A DNA stretch of 64,000 nucleotides from Bacillota bacterium (GCA_023410595.1 JAEYPO010000002.1:10415-74414), one strand, 5' to 3'; counted from the first letter of the stretch, positions 1 to 9,968 are shown. Numbers and translations are program-made. The notes: a model not told the origin generated them from the letters alone.

Positions 1-956
1 CCTAGCACCTTTACCGACGAATATTTGGGTATCTTCACTATCCTGTTTTCCGATTCTGAGTCGGGCTTTTGCTGCATCCATACTGTCCTGTTGAGTATGT
101 CGGCCGTCTCGGAGGACTGCATCGTGCCGTTCTCGAAAGTAATATATGCGGTCAGTATATACCCTTCACGGTTTTCATACTTAATCTTGCTCCACGGCTC
201 GGCGCTTTGCAGCACTTCCACTTCCATTCCGGCATCGAGCCTCTTAATGACTTTGTCCTCGTTGCCGTTGCCCGTGCGCATATCGGCCTTGTCTTTTACT
301 ATCCACGCTTTGAGGTTAGGCAGCTCGTCGTTGTCGAATATCCTTTTCTGCAGCGCGTTGTATTCGTCGAAAGAAAGCTTGGTCTTAAGCAGCTTCTTCG
401 TCGCTCTGTCCGAAGGCTCTGAGTTTGTTATATTTATAGTCGTGCCGGGACAGGCGTAATAGTAGAGCCACTTTGCGTCCTCCACATAGAGACGCACGCA
501 GCCGTGAGAGACCTTGCTGCCCAAGGCGCGGAACGCGCCGCGCTGCAGCGTGTTTATATCGCGCTTGCCGTACAGTATCGAGTGGAAATACACGCCGCCG
601 ACTATCTGCGTCCAGTAACGCGCATAAGTGCCGCCGAACGCGAGGAATTTGCCGAAGCGTTCGCGCCCGCCTATCTTAAAAACGCCCGTAGGCGTGGGAG
701 TGCCTTCGTCCTCAGGGTCGTTGGGGTCGAGCTCCGTGCGCCCCGTAGTGCATATGAAACGCCGCACGACCTTTGTGTACTCGCCGTTTGAGTCCTTCTC
801 AAACACGGTCACGATCTGGTTCTTGCAGTCGAGCAGTATATAGTATTTTTCAGGGTCGGTATTTTTGAGCTCGTCGTACGCGTAAGCGGTGGCGGGGCTA
901 TACAGCATAAACGCCATTACGGCCGCAATAATAACAGCAACGATTTTTTTAAGCAC
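1..956 (-). CDS. L,D-transpeptidase (YkuD) with SH3b domains, partial
   Basis: Cross-links peptidoglycan or anchors wall proteins by forming 3-3 links, outside the membrane. The open frame starts at a GTG with a GGAGG site 6 bases upstream and runs off the left edge after 318 codons. A hydrophobic signal or anchor segment covers residues 4-25. The YkuD catalytic motif SHGCVRL lies at 150-156 with Cys153 and His151. An SH3b-like wall-binding domain follows (about 216-275) and a second one seems to begin at the window edge. The C-terminus is therefore missing. Nothing suggests an operon with the next gene, which has its own promoter and terminator. Confidence 0.9.
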   Translation of the reverse strand, partial: MLKKIVAVIIAAVMAFMLYSPATAYAYDELKNTDPEKYYILLDCKNQIVTVFEKDSNGEYTKVVRRFICTTGRTELDPNDPEDEGTPTPTGVFKIGGRERFGKFLAFGGTYARYWTQIVGGVYFHSILYGKRDINTLQRGAFRALGSKVSHGCVRLYVEDAKWLYYYACPGTTINITNSEPSDRATKKLLKTKLSFDEYNALQKRIFDNDELPNLKAWIVKDKADMRTGNGNEDKVIKRLDAGMEVEVLQSAEPWSKIKYENREGYILTAYITFENGTMQSSETADILNRTVWMQQKPDSESENRIVKIPKYSSVKVL

Positions 957-1060
957 AGTGCACCTCCGTCTGGCAGGTCTTAACAATGAAAAGTATAAGT
1001 AACGGGGGAGGGTGTGTCAAGGCGTGGGAGAGAATTAAAGCTTGTTTTTAGCGCGGTTAC

Positions 1061-1089
1061 AAAAAAGCCGGCCTAACGGCCGGCTTTTA
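1061..1089 (-). terminator. Intrinsic terminator of the C39-like peptidase gene
   Basis: Read on the minus strand: AAAAGCCGGCC, loop GTTA, GGCCGGCTTTTTT. The stem is perfect and ends in a T-run, 24 bases after the stop codon of the gene upstream. Confidence 0.9.
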
Positions 1090-1112
1090 TACGGGGTATA
1101 GTTACGCTGTTG

Positions 1113-2987
1113 TCAGTCCAGCGCCACTATGTATTTTAAGTTCTTGTACGTCATTCTGTGATGGCAGCCGACCCACGTATCTGCAAGACCGACAAGCCTT
1201 CCTAAGTTGCGGCCCGGGTCGCTGTAGAATATCGTGTCGCCTTCGTACCTGCTTGCGACTATGGCGTGCTGCCTGCTGCCCTTCGTAAAATAGCATATGA
1301 CGCCCTCGGGGTTCCTGTCGAGCGCCTCTTTGATCGCGGCTATGCCGTTGCTTTCAGGGCCGTTTACGAAGGTCTGGCCGCAGCTGAAGCCGCCATAGTA
1401 AGGCGACGAAAAGTCCAGCGCGCTCACCGGCGCCACACCGAAGTTTGCCGAGAGGTTTTTAAAATTCATTATTGTCCTGCCGCCGTTGGAATCGAACACG
1501 GTCCGCGGCGTCGCGCCCTTGCCCATGTTGTTGATTACGTCGGCGTAAGCCGTCATAAGGCACGCCGTCTTCCTGACGCGGGAAGTAAAGCCCCACGCGC
1601 TGTCGCCCTGATAGTACAGCGAATATATGCGCTCTCCCGGCACAGCAGCCGTAACGGCGCTCTGCACATTAGAGAACGGGCCGTACAGCTTTTTGGAGCC
1701 GCTCTTTATATAGCCGCGCACCTTGAAATAGTAAGCGGTGTTGACTGCGAGCCCCATGTCCGCGTATCCGGTGACCTTCGCCGAAGCGGTATAGACCTTG
1801 GAATATGCACCGTCTACCTGCGTAGAGTGGTACACTTCGTAGCCGCCTATGCCGGGCAGCGCGTTCCATGAGAGCTGCACTCCCGTTGAATTGAGCAGCG
1901 ACGCGCTCAATGTGGGCGCGGCCAGCGACGGAGCTACGGCTATCACCTGCGAATAGGGGGAATAGTCCGTTTTACGCCCCTGCTTGCGCAGCGACCTTAT
2001 CTTGTAATAGTATGTAGTGTTTGTTTTAAGGCTTTTGTTAATATAGCTGAGTATGCCGCCCGATTTGAACGCTTTTAAAAGCTTGAATTTGCCGTTAGGT
2101 TTGGTAGCGCGGTACAGCTGGTAGCCTGTCGCGCCGGGTACGGGCGTCCATGAGAGGGCGACGCTCTTGTGATTGCTCGAAACCGCCGAGATAACGGGCG
2201 ATACCACGGCGGTCGCCGCGCCTGCGGGCGCGGAGTCTGCGCCGTATGTTACTGCCGTCTCGCCGGTGACGCACGCGCGCACCTTGTACCAGTACGTAGT
2301 CTTGTACCCAAGGCCTGCGTCAACATAGGCGCTCCCTGCCGCGGAGCCTATGTAGCCGTATGAGCCGCCTTCAGAATCGGAACGGTATACGTCGTAGCTC
2401 GTCGCGCCGGGCACGGAGGTCCAGCTGAGCGCAACGCTGTCGCAGCCCGCCGCCGCCACGCTCAGCGAAGGCGAGCCTATCGGCTCGAATACCGCCGTAA
2501 GCGCTGCGTTGGCAGTGACGCCGAACGAGTATACCGCGTTTGTTACGCCTGTTTCCGCCCAGCTTACAAAACGGCAGCCCGCCAAAGGAGCGGCGGTAAG
2601 CGTTACTGAGGAGCCAAAGACACAGTCCGTGCCTCCCGAGACAGTTCCCCACGCCGCGTTGGACGAGGAGGCCGATACCGTAAATATGTCCAGCCATCCA
2701 GCGTATATGACCGTATCGCCCATAACGGCGGCGCCGAAGTCATAAGGCGCGATACAGCCGGGGTCGGAAAACCATCCGGTGAACTGCCGTCGTTCCATTA
2801 CCGGATCGGCCGGCCTTGTAACGGCCGTACCCTCCGCGACGGACACGGGCGCCGCGGCCTCGGTGCCGTCAGGGTTTACGAACGTCACGGCGTACGTTCC
2901 GCCATCGGCAAGCGCCATGCCCGGAAGGAAAGCGGATACGACGCAAATAACTGCTAACGTCAATAAAAAGACTTTTTTTGTATTCAT
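1113..2987 (-). CDS. Secreted InlB-repeat/FN3 protein with C39-like peptidase domain
   Basis: A 624-residue exported protein. Signal peptide 1-28; InlB-type beta repeat about 31-100 (ends GW.. pattern); a second divergent repeat about 101-169; three fibronectin type III modules about 171-262, 263-354 and 356-446; then a Peptidase_C39-like papain-fold domain 453-624. Candidate catalytic residues are Cys476 (in TACLMTAY), His574 (in RQHAIV) and Asp590 (in YSDPG). I chose the MNTKK start because the in-frame extension upstream lies inside the promoter. C39-like domains may cleave peptides or cross-bridges; the FN3 and InlB modules suggest a surface role. The substrate is unknown. It is transcribed alone. 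Confidence 0.88.
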   Translation of the reverse strand: MNTKKVFLLTLAVICVVSAFLPGMALADGGTYAVTFVNPDGTEAAAPVSVAEGTAVTRPADPVMERRQFTGWFSDPGCIAPYDFGAAVMGDTVIYAGWLDIFTVSASSSNAAWGTVSGGTDCVFGSSVTLTAAPLAGCRFVSWAETGVTNAVYSFGVTANAALTAVFEPIGSPSLSVAAAGCDSVALSWTSVPGATSYDVYRSDSEGGSYGYIGSAAGSAYVDAGLGYKTTYWYKVRACVTGETAVTYGADSAPAGAATAVVSPVISAVSSNHKSVALSWTPVPGATGYQLYRATKPNGKFKLLKAFKSGGILSYINKSLKTNTTYYYKIRSLRKQGRKTDYSPYSQVIAVAPSLAAPTLSASLLNSTGVQLSWNALPGIGGYEVYHSTQVDGAYSKVYTASAKVTGYADMGLAVNTAYYFKVRGYIKSGSKKLYGPFSNVQSAVTAAVPGERIYSLYYQGDSAWGFTSRVRKTACLMTAYADVINNMGKGATPRTVFDSNGGRTIMNFKNLSANFGVAPVSALDFSSPYYGGFSCGQTFVNGPESNGIAAIKEALDRNPEGVICYFTKGSRQHAIVASRYEGDTIFYSDPGRNLGRLVGLADTWVGCHHRMTYKNLKYIVALD

Positions 2988-3036
2988 TTTCCTCTTTCTC
3001 AATGGAATCGTAATATTTATGTCAACTTTCTGTAAC

Positions 3037-3065
3037 ATAATACCCCAAGCAAAACGAAAATGCAA
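3037..3065 (-). promoter_or_regulatory. Promoter of the C39-like peptidase gene
   Basis: Minus strand: -35 TTGCAT (3060-3065), 17-base spacer, -10 TATTAT (3037-3042). The start site falls near 3030, about 43 bases before the chosen ATG. Confidence 0.65.
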
Positions 3066-3134
3066 GTTTTTATAGTAATTAATTGTAATATCGCCGCAAT
3101 AATGACACGCGGCATTTGCTTTTGCTTATATTTC

Positions 3135-3166
3135 AGGGGCGGTTCTTCAACAGTCTGGCCGCCCCT
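3135..3166. other. Hairpin in the gap 2988-3351
   Basis: AGGGGCGG pairs with CCGCCCCT across a 16-base loop. It lies 3' of the regulator gene that ends the arabinose operon and has no T-run, so it may be a processing or stabilising hairpin or a repeat relic. The rest of this 364-base gap holds only the promoter at 3037-3065. Confidence 0.4.
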
Positions 3167-3351
3167 TGAAGGTGCAGATGATTATTATAATTATATGATT
3201 GACCTGCATTGAAGTGTGCCGATTGTTCTCGACAGGAAAAGGCTATGGTCAAGCCGCCATTCTTCTATAAATGCTTCTTGCAGAATTTTTGAACAGATTT
3301 GTTTGTTTTGCTGCAGGTATTTTAATTGCTTTGCTGCTGGCCGTTATCCAG

Positions 3352-4290
3352 TTAGTCGGTGGTTTCATTACCCGCCATATCCCCTTGTGCTTTTTCAAAA
3401 AATGTACGCACCAATATATCCTGCTCATGATTCCCGAATTTTTTGCCGAACAGCGTCAGGCCGCCCACGTTTTTCGCATCTTTGTCAACTTCAAAGCGTA
3501 TGCTCCAATATTGGTTATTGTTCGTTAAAAGCTGGCTCAAGGTTACATCTGAGACTTTTTGATCGTCCATGTTAACTCCGTCCTCAGTGATATGCAGTGT
3601 CTTTAATAATCCGTATTGATTGGACGGCCACCATTCGGGCGTAAGTTTTCCGCGTTTCACACCATAATCGCCGGGGCTGGTCCATGTGAAAAGCTTTGTA
3701 TCGTTAAAATAAAAAGTTATATCGGATGGCCAATCGTCGGCAAAATCCGGCGCCTCGGAAGCAATCTCAAAGGACAACTCAATTTCCACTATCTTTTGTT
3801 CGGTTGACAGATGATTCGGGCATCTGTATTCCACAAATCCTTGCGTAAACCACAGAAGCTGCGCGTTGAAGCGCTCGGTTTCCCAGAAAACCTGCGGGTC
3901 GTCACGGGAGCCGATAACACCCCTCTCTGTTGCAAGACCGCATGTTGGAGTACCATCTATCAGACAATAGCCGCCCACAGGTATTGAATATGAATTAACC
4001 ATAGGCAGCCCCCTCCTGCGGTAATCCAGCATAAACCGATATTCCGCGAAAACCAATGTGCATATTTTACTCATTGAGCCGTTCCTTTTAACCATCCGGG
4101 TGGTGATAAAGCCGGCATCTTCAAGCTTTTTGACATGCTTTATCATAATCGGGCTGCTGATACCGATTCTGTCGGCAAGCTGCTTGATGTTTAGCTCCTC
4201 TTCCGCAAGCAGATGTATGATTTCCAGACGCACGCGACTTGCGAGCGCTTCAAAAAAGGCTACGTTTTCCGGTATCGGGGAAATCAGCAT
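3352..4290 (-). CDS. ArsR-type winged-helix regulator with C-terminal sensory domain
   Basis: A 312-residue protein whose first 80 residues form an ArsR-like winged helix (FEALASRVRLEIIHLLAEEE, then IKQLADRIGISSPIMIKHVK as the recognition region). The remaining 230 residues are a Trp-rich, mostly beta domain that I cannot name; similar regulators occur beside arabinofuranosidase and sugar ABC genes. It is the last gene of the five-gene arabinose operon, 16 bases after the permease stop, so it probably controls its own operon in response to a sugar. The start is fixed by GAGGAG 6 bases upstream. It has no aspartate or cysteine metal site of classic ArsR that I can see. Confidence 0.8.
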   Translation of the reverse strand: MLISPIPENVAFFEALASRVRLEIIHLLAEEELNIKQLADRIGISSPIMIKHVKKLEDAGFITTRMVKRNGSMSKICTLVFAEYRFMLDYRRRGLPMVNSYSIPVGGYCLIDGTPTCGLATERGVIGSRDDPQVFWETERFNAQLLWFTQGFVEYRCPNHLSTEQKIVEIELSFEIASEAPDFADDWPSDITFYFNDTKLFTWTSPGDYGVKRGKLTPEWWPSNQYGLLKTLHITEDGVNMDDQKVSDVTLSQLLTNNNQYWSIRFEVDKDAKNVGGLTLFGKKFGNHEQDILVRTFFEKAQGDMAGNETTD

Positions 4291-4306
4291 ACAGGCTCCT
4301 CTTTTC

Positions 4307-5161
4307 TTATCCCTTTACGCCGCCGGCAGTCATTCCGGCTATAAAGTATTTTTGGAACAGCAGAAATAAAATAACTACCGGAATCACGGAAAACACTGCT
4401 CCGGCTATCAATACGTCGTAATTATTCCCGTAAGGCGTAATCAATGCATTCAGGCCTATCGGCAGCGTAAGCTTATCTTTCGAATTCAAAACAATCATCG
4501 GCCATAAAAAATTGTTCCAGCTGTTCATACCCACAAAAATGCCCATAGCCGCAAACGCAGGCTTCATCAGCGGGAGTATGATCCGGGCGAATATGCCATA
4601 TTCGCTGCATCCGTCCACCCGCGCAGCATCCAGAAAATCTTTGGGCATACCGCTTAAATACTGACGGAAGAAAAATATAGGCAGCGGCCCTGCCACAAAC
4701 GGCAAAATAACTCCCCATATGCTGTCTATAAGACCGAGCTTAATAATCAGCTGGAAGAGTGGCAGCATGATGATTTCCATCGGTATCATCATAATAATCA
4801 AAACACACATAAAAAGTAAATTCTTAAATTTGAATTCATACATGGCAAAACCATAACCGACGCAAGCGCTGACTATCAGCGTCAATACAGTTTGTATCGC
4901 AGTAATTATTAAGCTGTTTTTGAACCAGGTGAAATATGACGTATCGCCCGAAAACAAGAATGAATAGTTTTTAAAGGACATAATCGACGTATCTATATTA
5001 AGGCCTATGCCCTGCCGCATTATTTCCTGCCCGGGCCTGAGAGACGCCAGGAATATACTGATAAAAGGCGTGAGCGTAATGACAGCCATAACAAAAAACA
5101 GTATAAGCATCACGGTTGACTGCGGCGTGAATTTTCTGCGCCTTTTTGAATGTCCTTTCAT
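4307..5161 (-). CDS. Sugar ABC transporter permease, MalG-type
   Basis: Inner subunit of a carbohydrate (CUT1 family) ABC importer. 284 residues with six predicted helices and the EAA loop around DAARVDGCSEYGIFARIILP, the docking site for the ATPase. I chose MKGHSKRRRK as start because AAGGGGG lies 7 bases upstream and the upstream permease stop ends only one base before it, so the two are translationally coupled. No ATPase gene is in the operon; CUT1 systems in Bacillota usually share one MsmK/UgpC-type ATPase encoded elsewhere. Confidence 0.93.
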   Translation of the reverse strand: MKGHSKRRRKFTPQSTVMLILFFVMAVITLTPFISIFLASLRPGQEIMRQGIGLNIDTSIMSFKNYSFLFSGDTSYFTWFKNSLIITAIQTVLTLIVSACVGYGFAMYEFKFKNLLFMCVLIIMMIPMEIIMLPLFQLIIKLGLIDSIWGVILPFVAGPLPIFFFRQYLSGMPKDFLDAARVDGCSEYGIFARIILPLMKPAFAAMGIFVGMNSWNNFLWPMIVLNSKDKLTLPIGLNALITPYGNNYDVLIAGAVFSVIPVVILFLLFQKYFIAGMTAGGVKG

Positions 5162-5162
5162 A

Positions 5163-6071
5163 TTATTCCCCCTTCTTAAACAAGCCGGCAAATTTCAGCA
5201 GAATTATATTGATGCCGAGCGTGATCGCCAGCATGCTCAGTCCTATCGCGGAACCATAGCCTATGTTTGCCTGTTCCCAGCCGAGGCGATATAAATACCC
5301 TACGATTGTAAGCCCCGAGCCGCCCGGCGATCGGTTGCCGTTGAACAGCATAAAGCTTTCCAGGAACATAGCCATGCCGCCGTAAATGCTTATCGTAAGA
5401 ATGTAGATTGTGACGGGTTTCAAAAGCGGGATCGTGATGTGCCTTAATTTTTGCAGCGGCCCGGCGCCGTCTATGGACGCCGATTCGTAAAGCTCATTCG
5501 GAATACCTTGCAGTCCCGATAAGTAATACATGATATTAACGCCCATCCAACGCCAGCAACAGAGCATTAACAACGCGAAAAAGGTAGTCCACGGCGCCGG
5601 ACCGCCCAGCCATTTTATGGGGGATATTCCGAAATTGGAGATAATATTGTTAAGCAGCGCAGTAGGCATCTCGCCGAAAATCAACCGGAAAGTGAAGCCG
5701 GCCACTACAATCGAAACCAGCGCCGGCAGAAAAAATACGGAGCGGAATAGATTTTTCGCGATCATATGCTTGCTGTTCAACAAAACCGCGAGTATCAACG
5801 GAACCGGTATCAGTACCGCAATCGTGATTACAGTGTATATAACACTGTTGGTTATGGCCCTTAAAAAATCGCCGTTAATAAGGTTTTCAAAATTATCAAG
5901 TCCCACGAACGTTGTCTGGCCGGGTACAACCTTTTGAAAACTCATGATGATTGTGGAAATAACCGGGTAAACAAAAAACAATAAGAACACTATAATAAAC
6001 GGAGAAATAAAAATATAGGGCGCAAGTTTTTGCGAATACGGCAAGGACTTTACCCATTTTTTCAACTTCAT
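5163..6071 (-). CDS. Sugar ABC transporter permease, MalF-type
   Basis: The partner permease, 302 residues, six helices; the ATPase-docking EAA-type loop is ELYESASIDGAGPLQKLRHI. Like LacF and AraP it lacks the large periplasmic loop of enteric MalF. GGGGGC precedes the ATG by about 9 bases. It follows the binding protein gene across a 110-base gap that carries a strong hairpin and is followed at once by the second permease. The pair with the GH51 enzyme points to uptake of arabinose-containing oligosaccharides; that is inference from the neighbours. Confidence 0.93.
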   Translation of the reverse strand: MKLKKWVKSLPYSQKLAPYIFISPFIIVFLLFFVYPVISTIIMSFQKVVPGQTTFVGLDNFENLINGDFLRAITNSVIYTVITIAVLIPVPLILAVLLNSKHMIAKNLFRSVFFLPALVSIVVAGFTFRLIFGEMPTALLNNIISNFGISPIKWLGGPAPWTTFFALLMLCCWRWMGVNIMYYLSGLQGIPNELYESASIDGAGPLQKLRHITIPLLKPVTIYILTISIYGGMAMFLESFMLFNGNRSPGGSGLTIVGYLYRLGWEQANIGYGSAIGLSMLAITLGINIILLKFAGLFKKGE

Positions 6072-6127
6072 TTTTCGTTTGCCCCCTTATTTAAAAATGA
6101 CGCGCAGTGTGTTATACAAAATGCTGG

Positions 6128-6156
6128 CCGAAAGCGCCGCATTGCGGCGCTTTCGG
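6128..6156 (-). promoter_or_regulatory. Stabilising hairpin between binding protein and permease genes
   Basis: CCGAAAGCGCCGC, loop ATT, GCGGCGCTTTCGG: a perfect 13-base-pair stem just after the binding protein stop. There is no T-run. Such hairpins often protect the upstream message so that the binding protein is made in excess over the permeases. Confidence 0.6.
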
Positions 6157-6181
6157 GTTGCCATAGCATAGATGGGAGATA

Positions 6182-7543
6182 CTAGTATTGGATTTTGCCT
6201 TGTTCTTCCGCCAGCATACTCGGGATATCGATATTCTTTTCCGTATAAGCCCTGGTGAGCACCGAGTTCTTCATAGCGTCCAAAGTGGCGGGAAGCGCAT
6301 CCGAGACATTGACCGAGAGAATCTCGTCTTTAATCGAGTTGAGCACGTCAAACGGATTGGTTACATAGTACTCGGTGAATTTATTTTTAGAATTCACCAT
6401 CTCCGGCAAGGACCATACCTCGGTGCGGATGGGGTCAAAGCCCAGCAGATTCCAGATTCCGATGTTGCCTTCTTTGGAAAGCTTCGCGAACGACAGGAAT
6501 CTCTTTACAAGGTCGGGATTTTCGCACTGCATCGTGATAGACGTGCCCGTGCCTCCCATACCAACGGAACGCGGCTGGCCGGCTTCCCAAACGGGAAGAG
6601 GAGCGATGGCGATTTTCTGGGAAAGATCAGGCATATGGTCGGTGAAACGGTCCATATACCACATCGGCATAGAGATGGAAGCAATAGCGCCGCTGTTCAT
6701 CAATGCGTAGAATTCTTCCGAATGATGGTAATTTCCCGGTGCGACCGTCGCGATTCCCTCATCAAGCAGTTTGCGGTTGAACTCAAGCGCTTTTACCATT
6801 GGCGCGGAACTGATATCCGGTTTACCGTCCTTGGTCAGCATATCGCCGCCCTGCGAGGAAATCATAGGCCACATATGCCAAACGTCGCCGGATTCTACAG
6901 ACGCCCAGTATTTGTCGGGTAAAGCGGCTTTGAGTTTTTTACCCGCCTCATAGTACTCATCCCATGTTTTTATGTTTTTCCAGTCGATGCCCGCCGCGTC
7001 GCAAAGCTCGGTGTTGTAGTATATGACAGCAGCGCCGACATGGAAGCAAATGCCGTAGTACTTGCCGTCTTTGGAATAGATGTCTACTCTGGCCTTAACG
7101 ATATTATCAAGCTCCGGCTCAACGATATCGTTAAGAGGAGCCAGTTGTATGTCACCCTTAAGATAGTTGGCATATTTGCCTATCTCGATATCCACGAGAT
7201 CCGGCGCGCCCACACCCGATTGTAAAGCGATGAGCAGCTTGTTATGCATGTCGTCAAACGGATATACGGTCGTAACTAATTTAATCGGTTCATCGGGATT
7301 CTCTTCATTCCATTTAACGGCCATCTCTTCATAGAATTTGACATGCAAGTCCTGAAATGTCCAGAACTCAACTTCCACCGGTTCAGCAACCGCCGGTATC
7401 TCGGAAGGAGCTGCTGAGGGGGTATCTGCCGAGGCTTTCACCGACGGTGAAGTTTCTGTCTGCGCGGGAGTTCCGCATGCTGCCAAGAAAACCGCTAACA
7501 TTAGAATAGTTAACAACAAGGATAACGCTTTTTTTGTTTTCAT
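6182..7543 (-). CDS. Sugar-binding lipoprotein of the ABC importer
   Basis: Extracellular solute-binding protein family 1, 453 residues. Lipoprotein signal with lipobox LAAC at Cys23, then a Thr/Ser/Pro-rich tether and the two-lobe binding domain starting at EVEFWTFQDLHVKF. It captures the sugar and passes it to the two permeases encoded downstream. The start MKTKKALSLL gives a standard signal peptide; the 16 residues before it in frame are not plausible. Located between the arabinofuranosidase gene (82 bases) and the permeases, it probably binds arabino-oligosaccharides, though the ligand cannot be read from sequence. Confidence 0.92.
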   Translation of the reverse strand: MKTKKALSLLLTILMLAVFLAACGTPAQTETSPSVKASADTPSAAPSEIPAVAEPVEVEFWTFQDLHVKFYEEMAVKWNEENPDEPIKLVTTVYPFDDMHNKLLIALQSGVGAPDLVDIEIGKYANYLKGDIQLAPLNDIVEPELDNIVKARVDIYSKDGKYYGICFHVGAAVIYYNTELCDAAGIDWKNIKTWDEYYEAGKKLKAALPDKYWASVESGDVWHMWPMISSQGGDMLTKDGKPDISSAPMVKALEFNRKLLDEGIATVAPGNYHHSEEFYALMNSGAIASISMPMWYMDRFTDHMPDLSQKIAIAPLPVWEAGQPRSVGMGGTGTSITMQCENPDLVKRFLSFAKLSKEGNIGIWNLLGFDPIRTEVWSLPEMVNSKNKFTEYYVTNPFDVLNSIKDEILSVNVSDALPATLDAMKNSVLTRAYTEKNIDIPSMLAEEQGKIQY

Positions 7544-7625
7544 TTTCCAGCAACCTCTCATTATTATATTTATATCAAGCGGGATATTCAATACTCGTCA
7601 GCATGATATCCCGTCTAATATATGA

Positions 7626-9155
7626 TTAACGAATAGTTTTTTTAAACCGAATCACATTCCATGAGGCTTTCCCAAGCTCAATGGAAAATTCACCGTTTCC
7701 CAAGCCCAGAACGGAATCCTGGCGAACATAAGGAACTACGGCGTCAGGATTAGCGACAGTATTGACGGCTTTGAGATCTTTGCTTTGCATTGTGATATGC
7801 TCAGAGAATTCATAATTCTCAAAACCCCTGAAAAAACAAGAGACGTTCATAGGTTCGCTAAGGTTGCGATTCACTGCGAACAACGTCATTTCCCCGGCAT
7901 TTTCATCCATGACGGCTGCGGTTTCGAGGTAAGGCACGTCGGTATAATCTTTGGAATCATACTTAGGAGAAACAACGATAGGTATCAGCGCCGTACCCCT
8001 GCCAAACTTTGATGCATGCAAGAATGGATAGAATATCGTCTGGCGGCATAAGCCGCCGCCCGGAAGTGTCATTATAGGCGCGATGACGTTGACAAGCTGC
8101 GCCATACAAGCCATTTTCAGCCGGTCGGCATGCTTTATAAACGTTATAAGCATACAACCGACAACGAGCGCATCCTCAAATGTATATATGTCTTCAAGAA
8201 GCGGCGGCGAAGTCTGCCAGGGATTGTCATTAATTTCGTCACCGTCGTGTTGACTCGAGTGATACCATACGTTCCATTCATCAAAGCTCAGCATGATATC
8301 TTTTTTTCCGCGCTTTTTGGCTTTTACATAATCGCATATAGCAATTACGGTTTTGATAAAATGCTCTGTTTCCAGTGAACGGGCAAGAAAATTCGCGGTG
8401 TCGTTTTCTTCATTCCCAAAGTATTGATGAAGCGAAACATAATCTACTACGTCATAGGTGTGCGTTAATGTTTCAGCCTCCCATTCGGGAAAAGTATCCA
8501 TGAATGTGTGCGAGCTTCCGCAGGAAACAAGCTTTATATCAGGGTCGAAACGCTTCATGGCACGCGCGGTTTCCGCGGCAAGCCGTCCATATTCCGTCGG
8601 CGTTTTGTGTCCCGTCTCCCATAGCCCGTCCATTTCATTGCCCAAACACCATATTTTAATGTTATGAGGATCACGGTATCCATGCGCGATACGCAAATCA
8701 CTCCAATAGCTCCCCGCGGGGTGGTTGCAATATTCCAAAAGGTCAAGAGCAGCCTCGATTCCTCTTGTGCCAAGATTGACGGCAAGCATAGGCTGCGCCC
8801 CAATCCGCTTGCACCATGAGGCGATTTCGTTTATTCCTACTTCGTTGGTTTCCAGCGTTCGCCATGCGAGGTCAAGCCGCTTCGGCCGGGATTCTGCAGG
8901 GCCGACGCCGTCTTCCCAGCGGTATCCTGACACAAAGTTGCCGCCCGGATAACGAATAATCGGAATATTCAGCTCTTTAACGAGTTCCGCAACGTCTTTG
9001 CGGAAACCATTCTTATCGGCTTCCTTATGTGTCGGTTCATAAATCCCGTTATAGATACCCCTGCCCAAATGCTCTATAAAAGAACCAAACATTTTTTTAT
9101 CGACTTCGCCGATCGTATAAGATTTTTCTATTGTAACCTTCGCTTTTTGTGCCAT
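7626..9155 (-). CDS. abfA: Alpha-L-arabinofuranosidase, GH51
   Basis: Releases terminal arabinofuranose from arabinan or arabinoxylan oligosaccharides in the cytoplasm; no signal peptide. 509 residues, the family's usual size. The acid/base is Glu174 in GNEMDG and the nucleophile Glu293 in FDEWNVWY, matching spacing in characterised GH51 enzymes. I prefer the second ATG (MAQKAKVTIE) because GGAAG lies 9 bases upstream, while the first ATG has it only 2 bases away. It is the promoter-proximal gene of the operon with the importer and regulator, a typical hemicellulose-scavenging set. Confidence 0.95.
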   Translation of the reverse strand: MAQKAKVTIEKSYTIGEVDKKMFGSFIEHLGRGIYNGIYEPTHKEADKNGFRKDVAELVKELNIPIIRYPGGNFVSGYRWEDGVGPAESRPKRLDLAWRTLETNEVGINEIASWCKRIGAQPMLAVNLGTRGIEAALDLLEYCNHPAGSYWSDLRIAHGYRDPHNIKIWCLGNEMDGLWETGHKTPTEYGRLAAETARAMKRFDPDIKLVSCGSSHTFMDTFPEWEAETLTHTYDVVDYVSLHQYFGNEENDTANFLARSLETEHFIKTVIAICDYVKAKKRGKKDIMLSFDEWNVWYHSSQHDGDEINDNPWQTSPPLLEDIYTFEDALVVGCMLITFIKHADRLKMACMAQLVNVIAPIMTLPGGGLCRQTIFYPFLHASKFGRGTALIPIVVSPKYDSKDYTDVPYLETAAVMDENAGEMTLFAVNRNLSEPMNVSCFFRGFENYEFSEHITMQSKDLKAVNTVANPDAVVPYVRQDSVLGLGNGEFSIELGKASWNVIRFKKTIR

Positions 9156-9316
9156 AAGTACCATCTTCCGTTCGATTTTTTTGTACTGAATATACCTGTT
9201 GCCTTGACTGTCGAATTAACCTTTTGGTTTACTACATTTATCAGGAGCGTGATATGATTAACTTATATGTTTATTGTTCGTAATTAAGCCAGTAATTTAC
9301 TTTGATCAGCAGGTAC

Positions 9317-9345
9317 ACTATATACTTATTCACTGCGTATGTCAA
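9317..9345 (-). promoter_or_regulatory. Promoter of the arabinose operon
   Basis: Minus strand: TTGACA (9340-9345), 17-base spacer, TATAGT (9317-9322). The start near 9310 leaves a leader of about 155 bases before abfA, where an operator for the ArsR-type regulator would be expected; I did not find a convincing palindrome there. Confidence 0.75.
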
Positions 9346-9552
9346 TAGAACAGCGCAATAAAAAAGCAGTTTATGAGCATAAATGTCGATTGATTAACAC
9401 AGAAGTTAACCTGTAATAGTCAGTAGAATAGCTGATTAATTAATTTATTATTGTGAATACTGTTTTTCTTTTACTGCCTGTAAAATACTATAGACGAAAG
9501 GGAGATCTGCGATGGGGACTTTAAGCTCGCCAGAATATTATGCATGGGAAAT

Positions 9553-9968
9553 ACACCTCGTTCGCAGCGTTGCGTTACCTTCTCCTCGAGGAGAAGGCTT
9601 GCATAGCGGAAAACTTTTAAGATATCAATACCCTTAAAGTAAAGCCAGCAGACTAAGCATATAAACGAAGACGCCGGTATTATGGCAAATATGCTCAATG
9701 CCGTTCTTGTAATCTGCGCGAAGATACCCTAAAATAAGCATAACAGGCATAATCATCCGATAGGTGTTGATACGGGGTCCCAGGCAAGTCGTGAGACTTG
9801 GTGGGGTATAAGCGTGCGCAAAGGCTCTAATACGCGTAGGAGCGGTCTTTGACCGCCAGATACGGTATAAGTGTGCGGGTGGAAGCATACCCTATCGGCG
9901 CTTTGCGCCACTTCCCCTAATAGGGGAAGCATTTATATGGGGCAAGCCGTGAGACTTGATGGGGTAAA
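9553..9968. repeat. Mosaic of family B, A and C palindromic repeats
   Basis: Contains a CTTCTCCTCGAGGAGAAGG palindrome (about 9578-9598), a family A hairpin with GTGA loop (9772-9808), a single family C stem GCGGTCTTTGACCGC (9842-9858), a family B element (9889-9932) and another family A copy (9939-9967). It fills the gap between the divergent arabinose promoter and the DUF2207 gene. No gene is visible here. Confidence 0.8.
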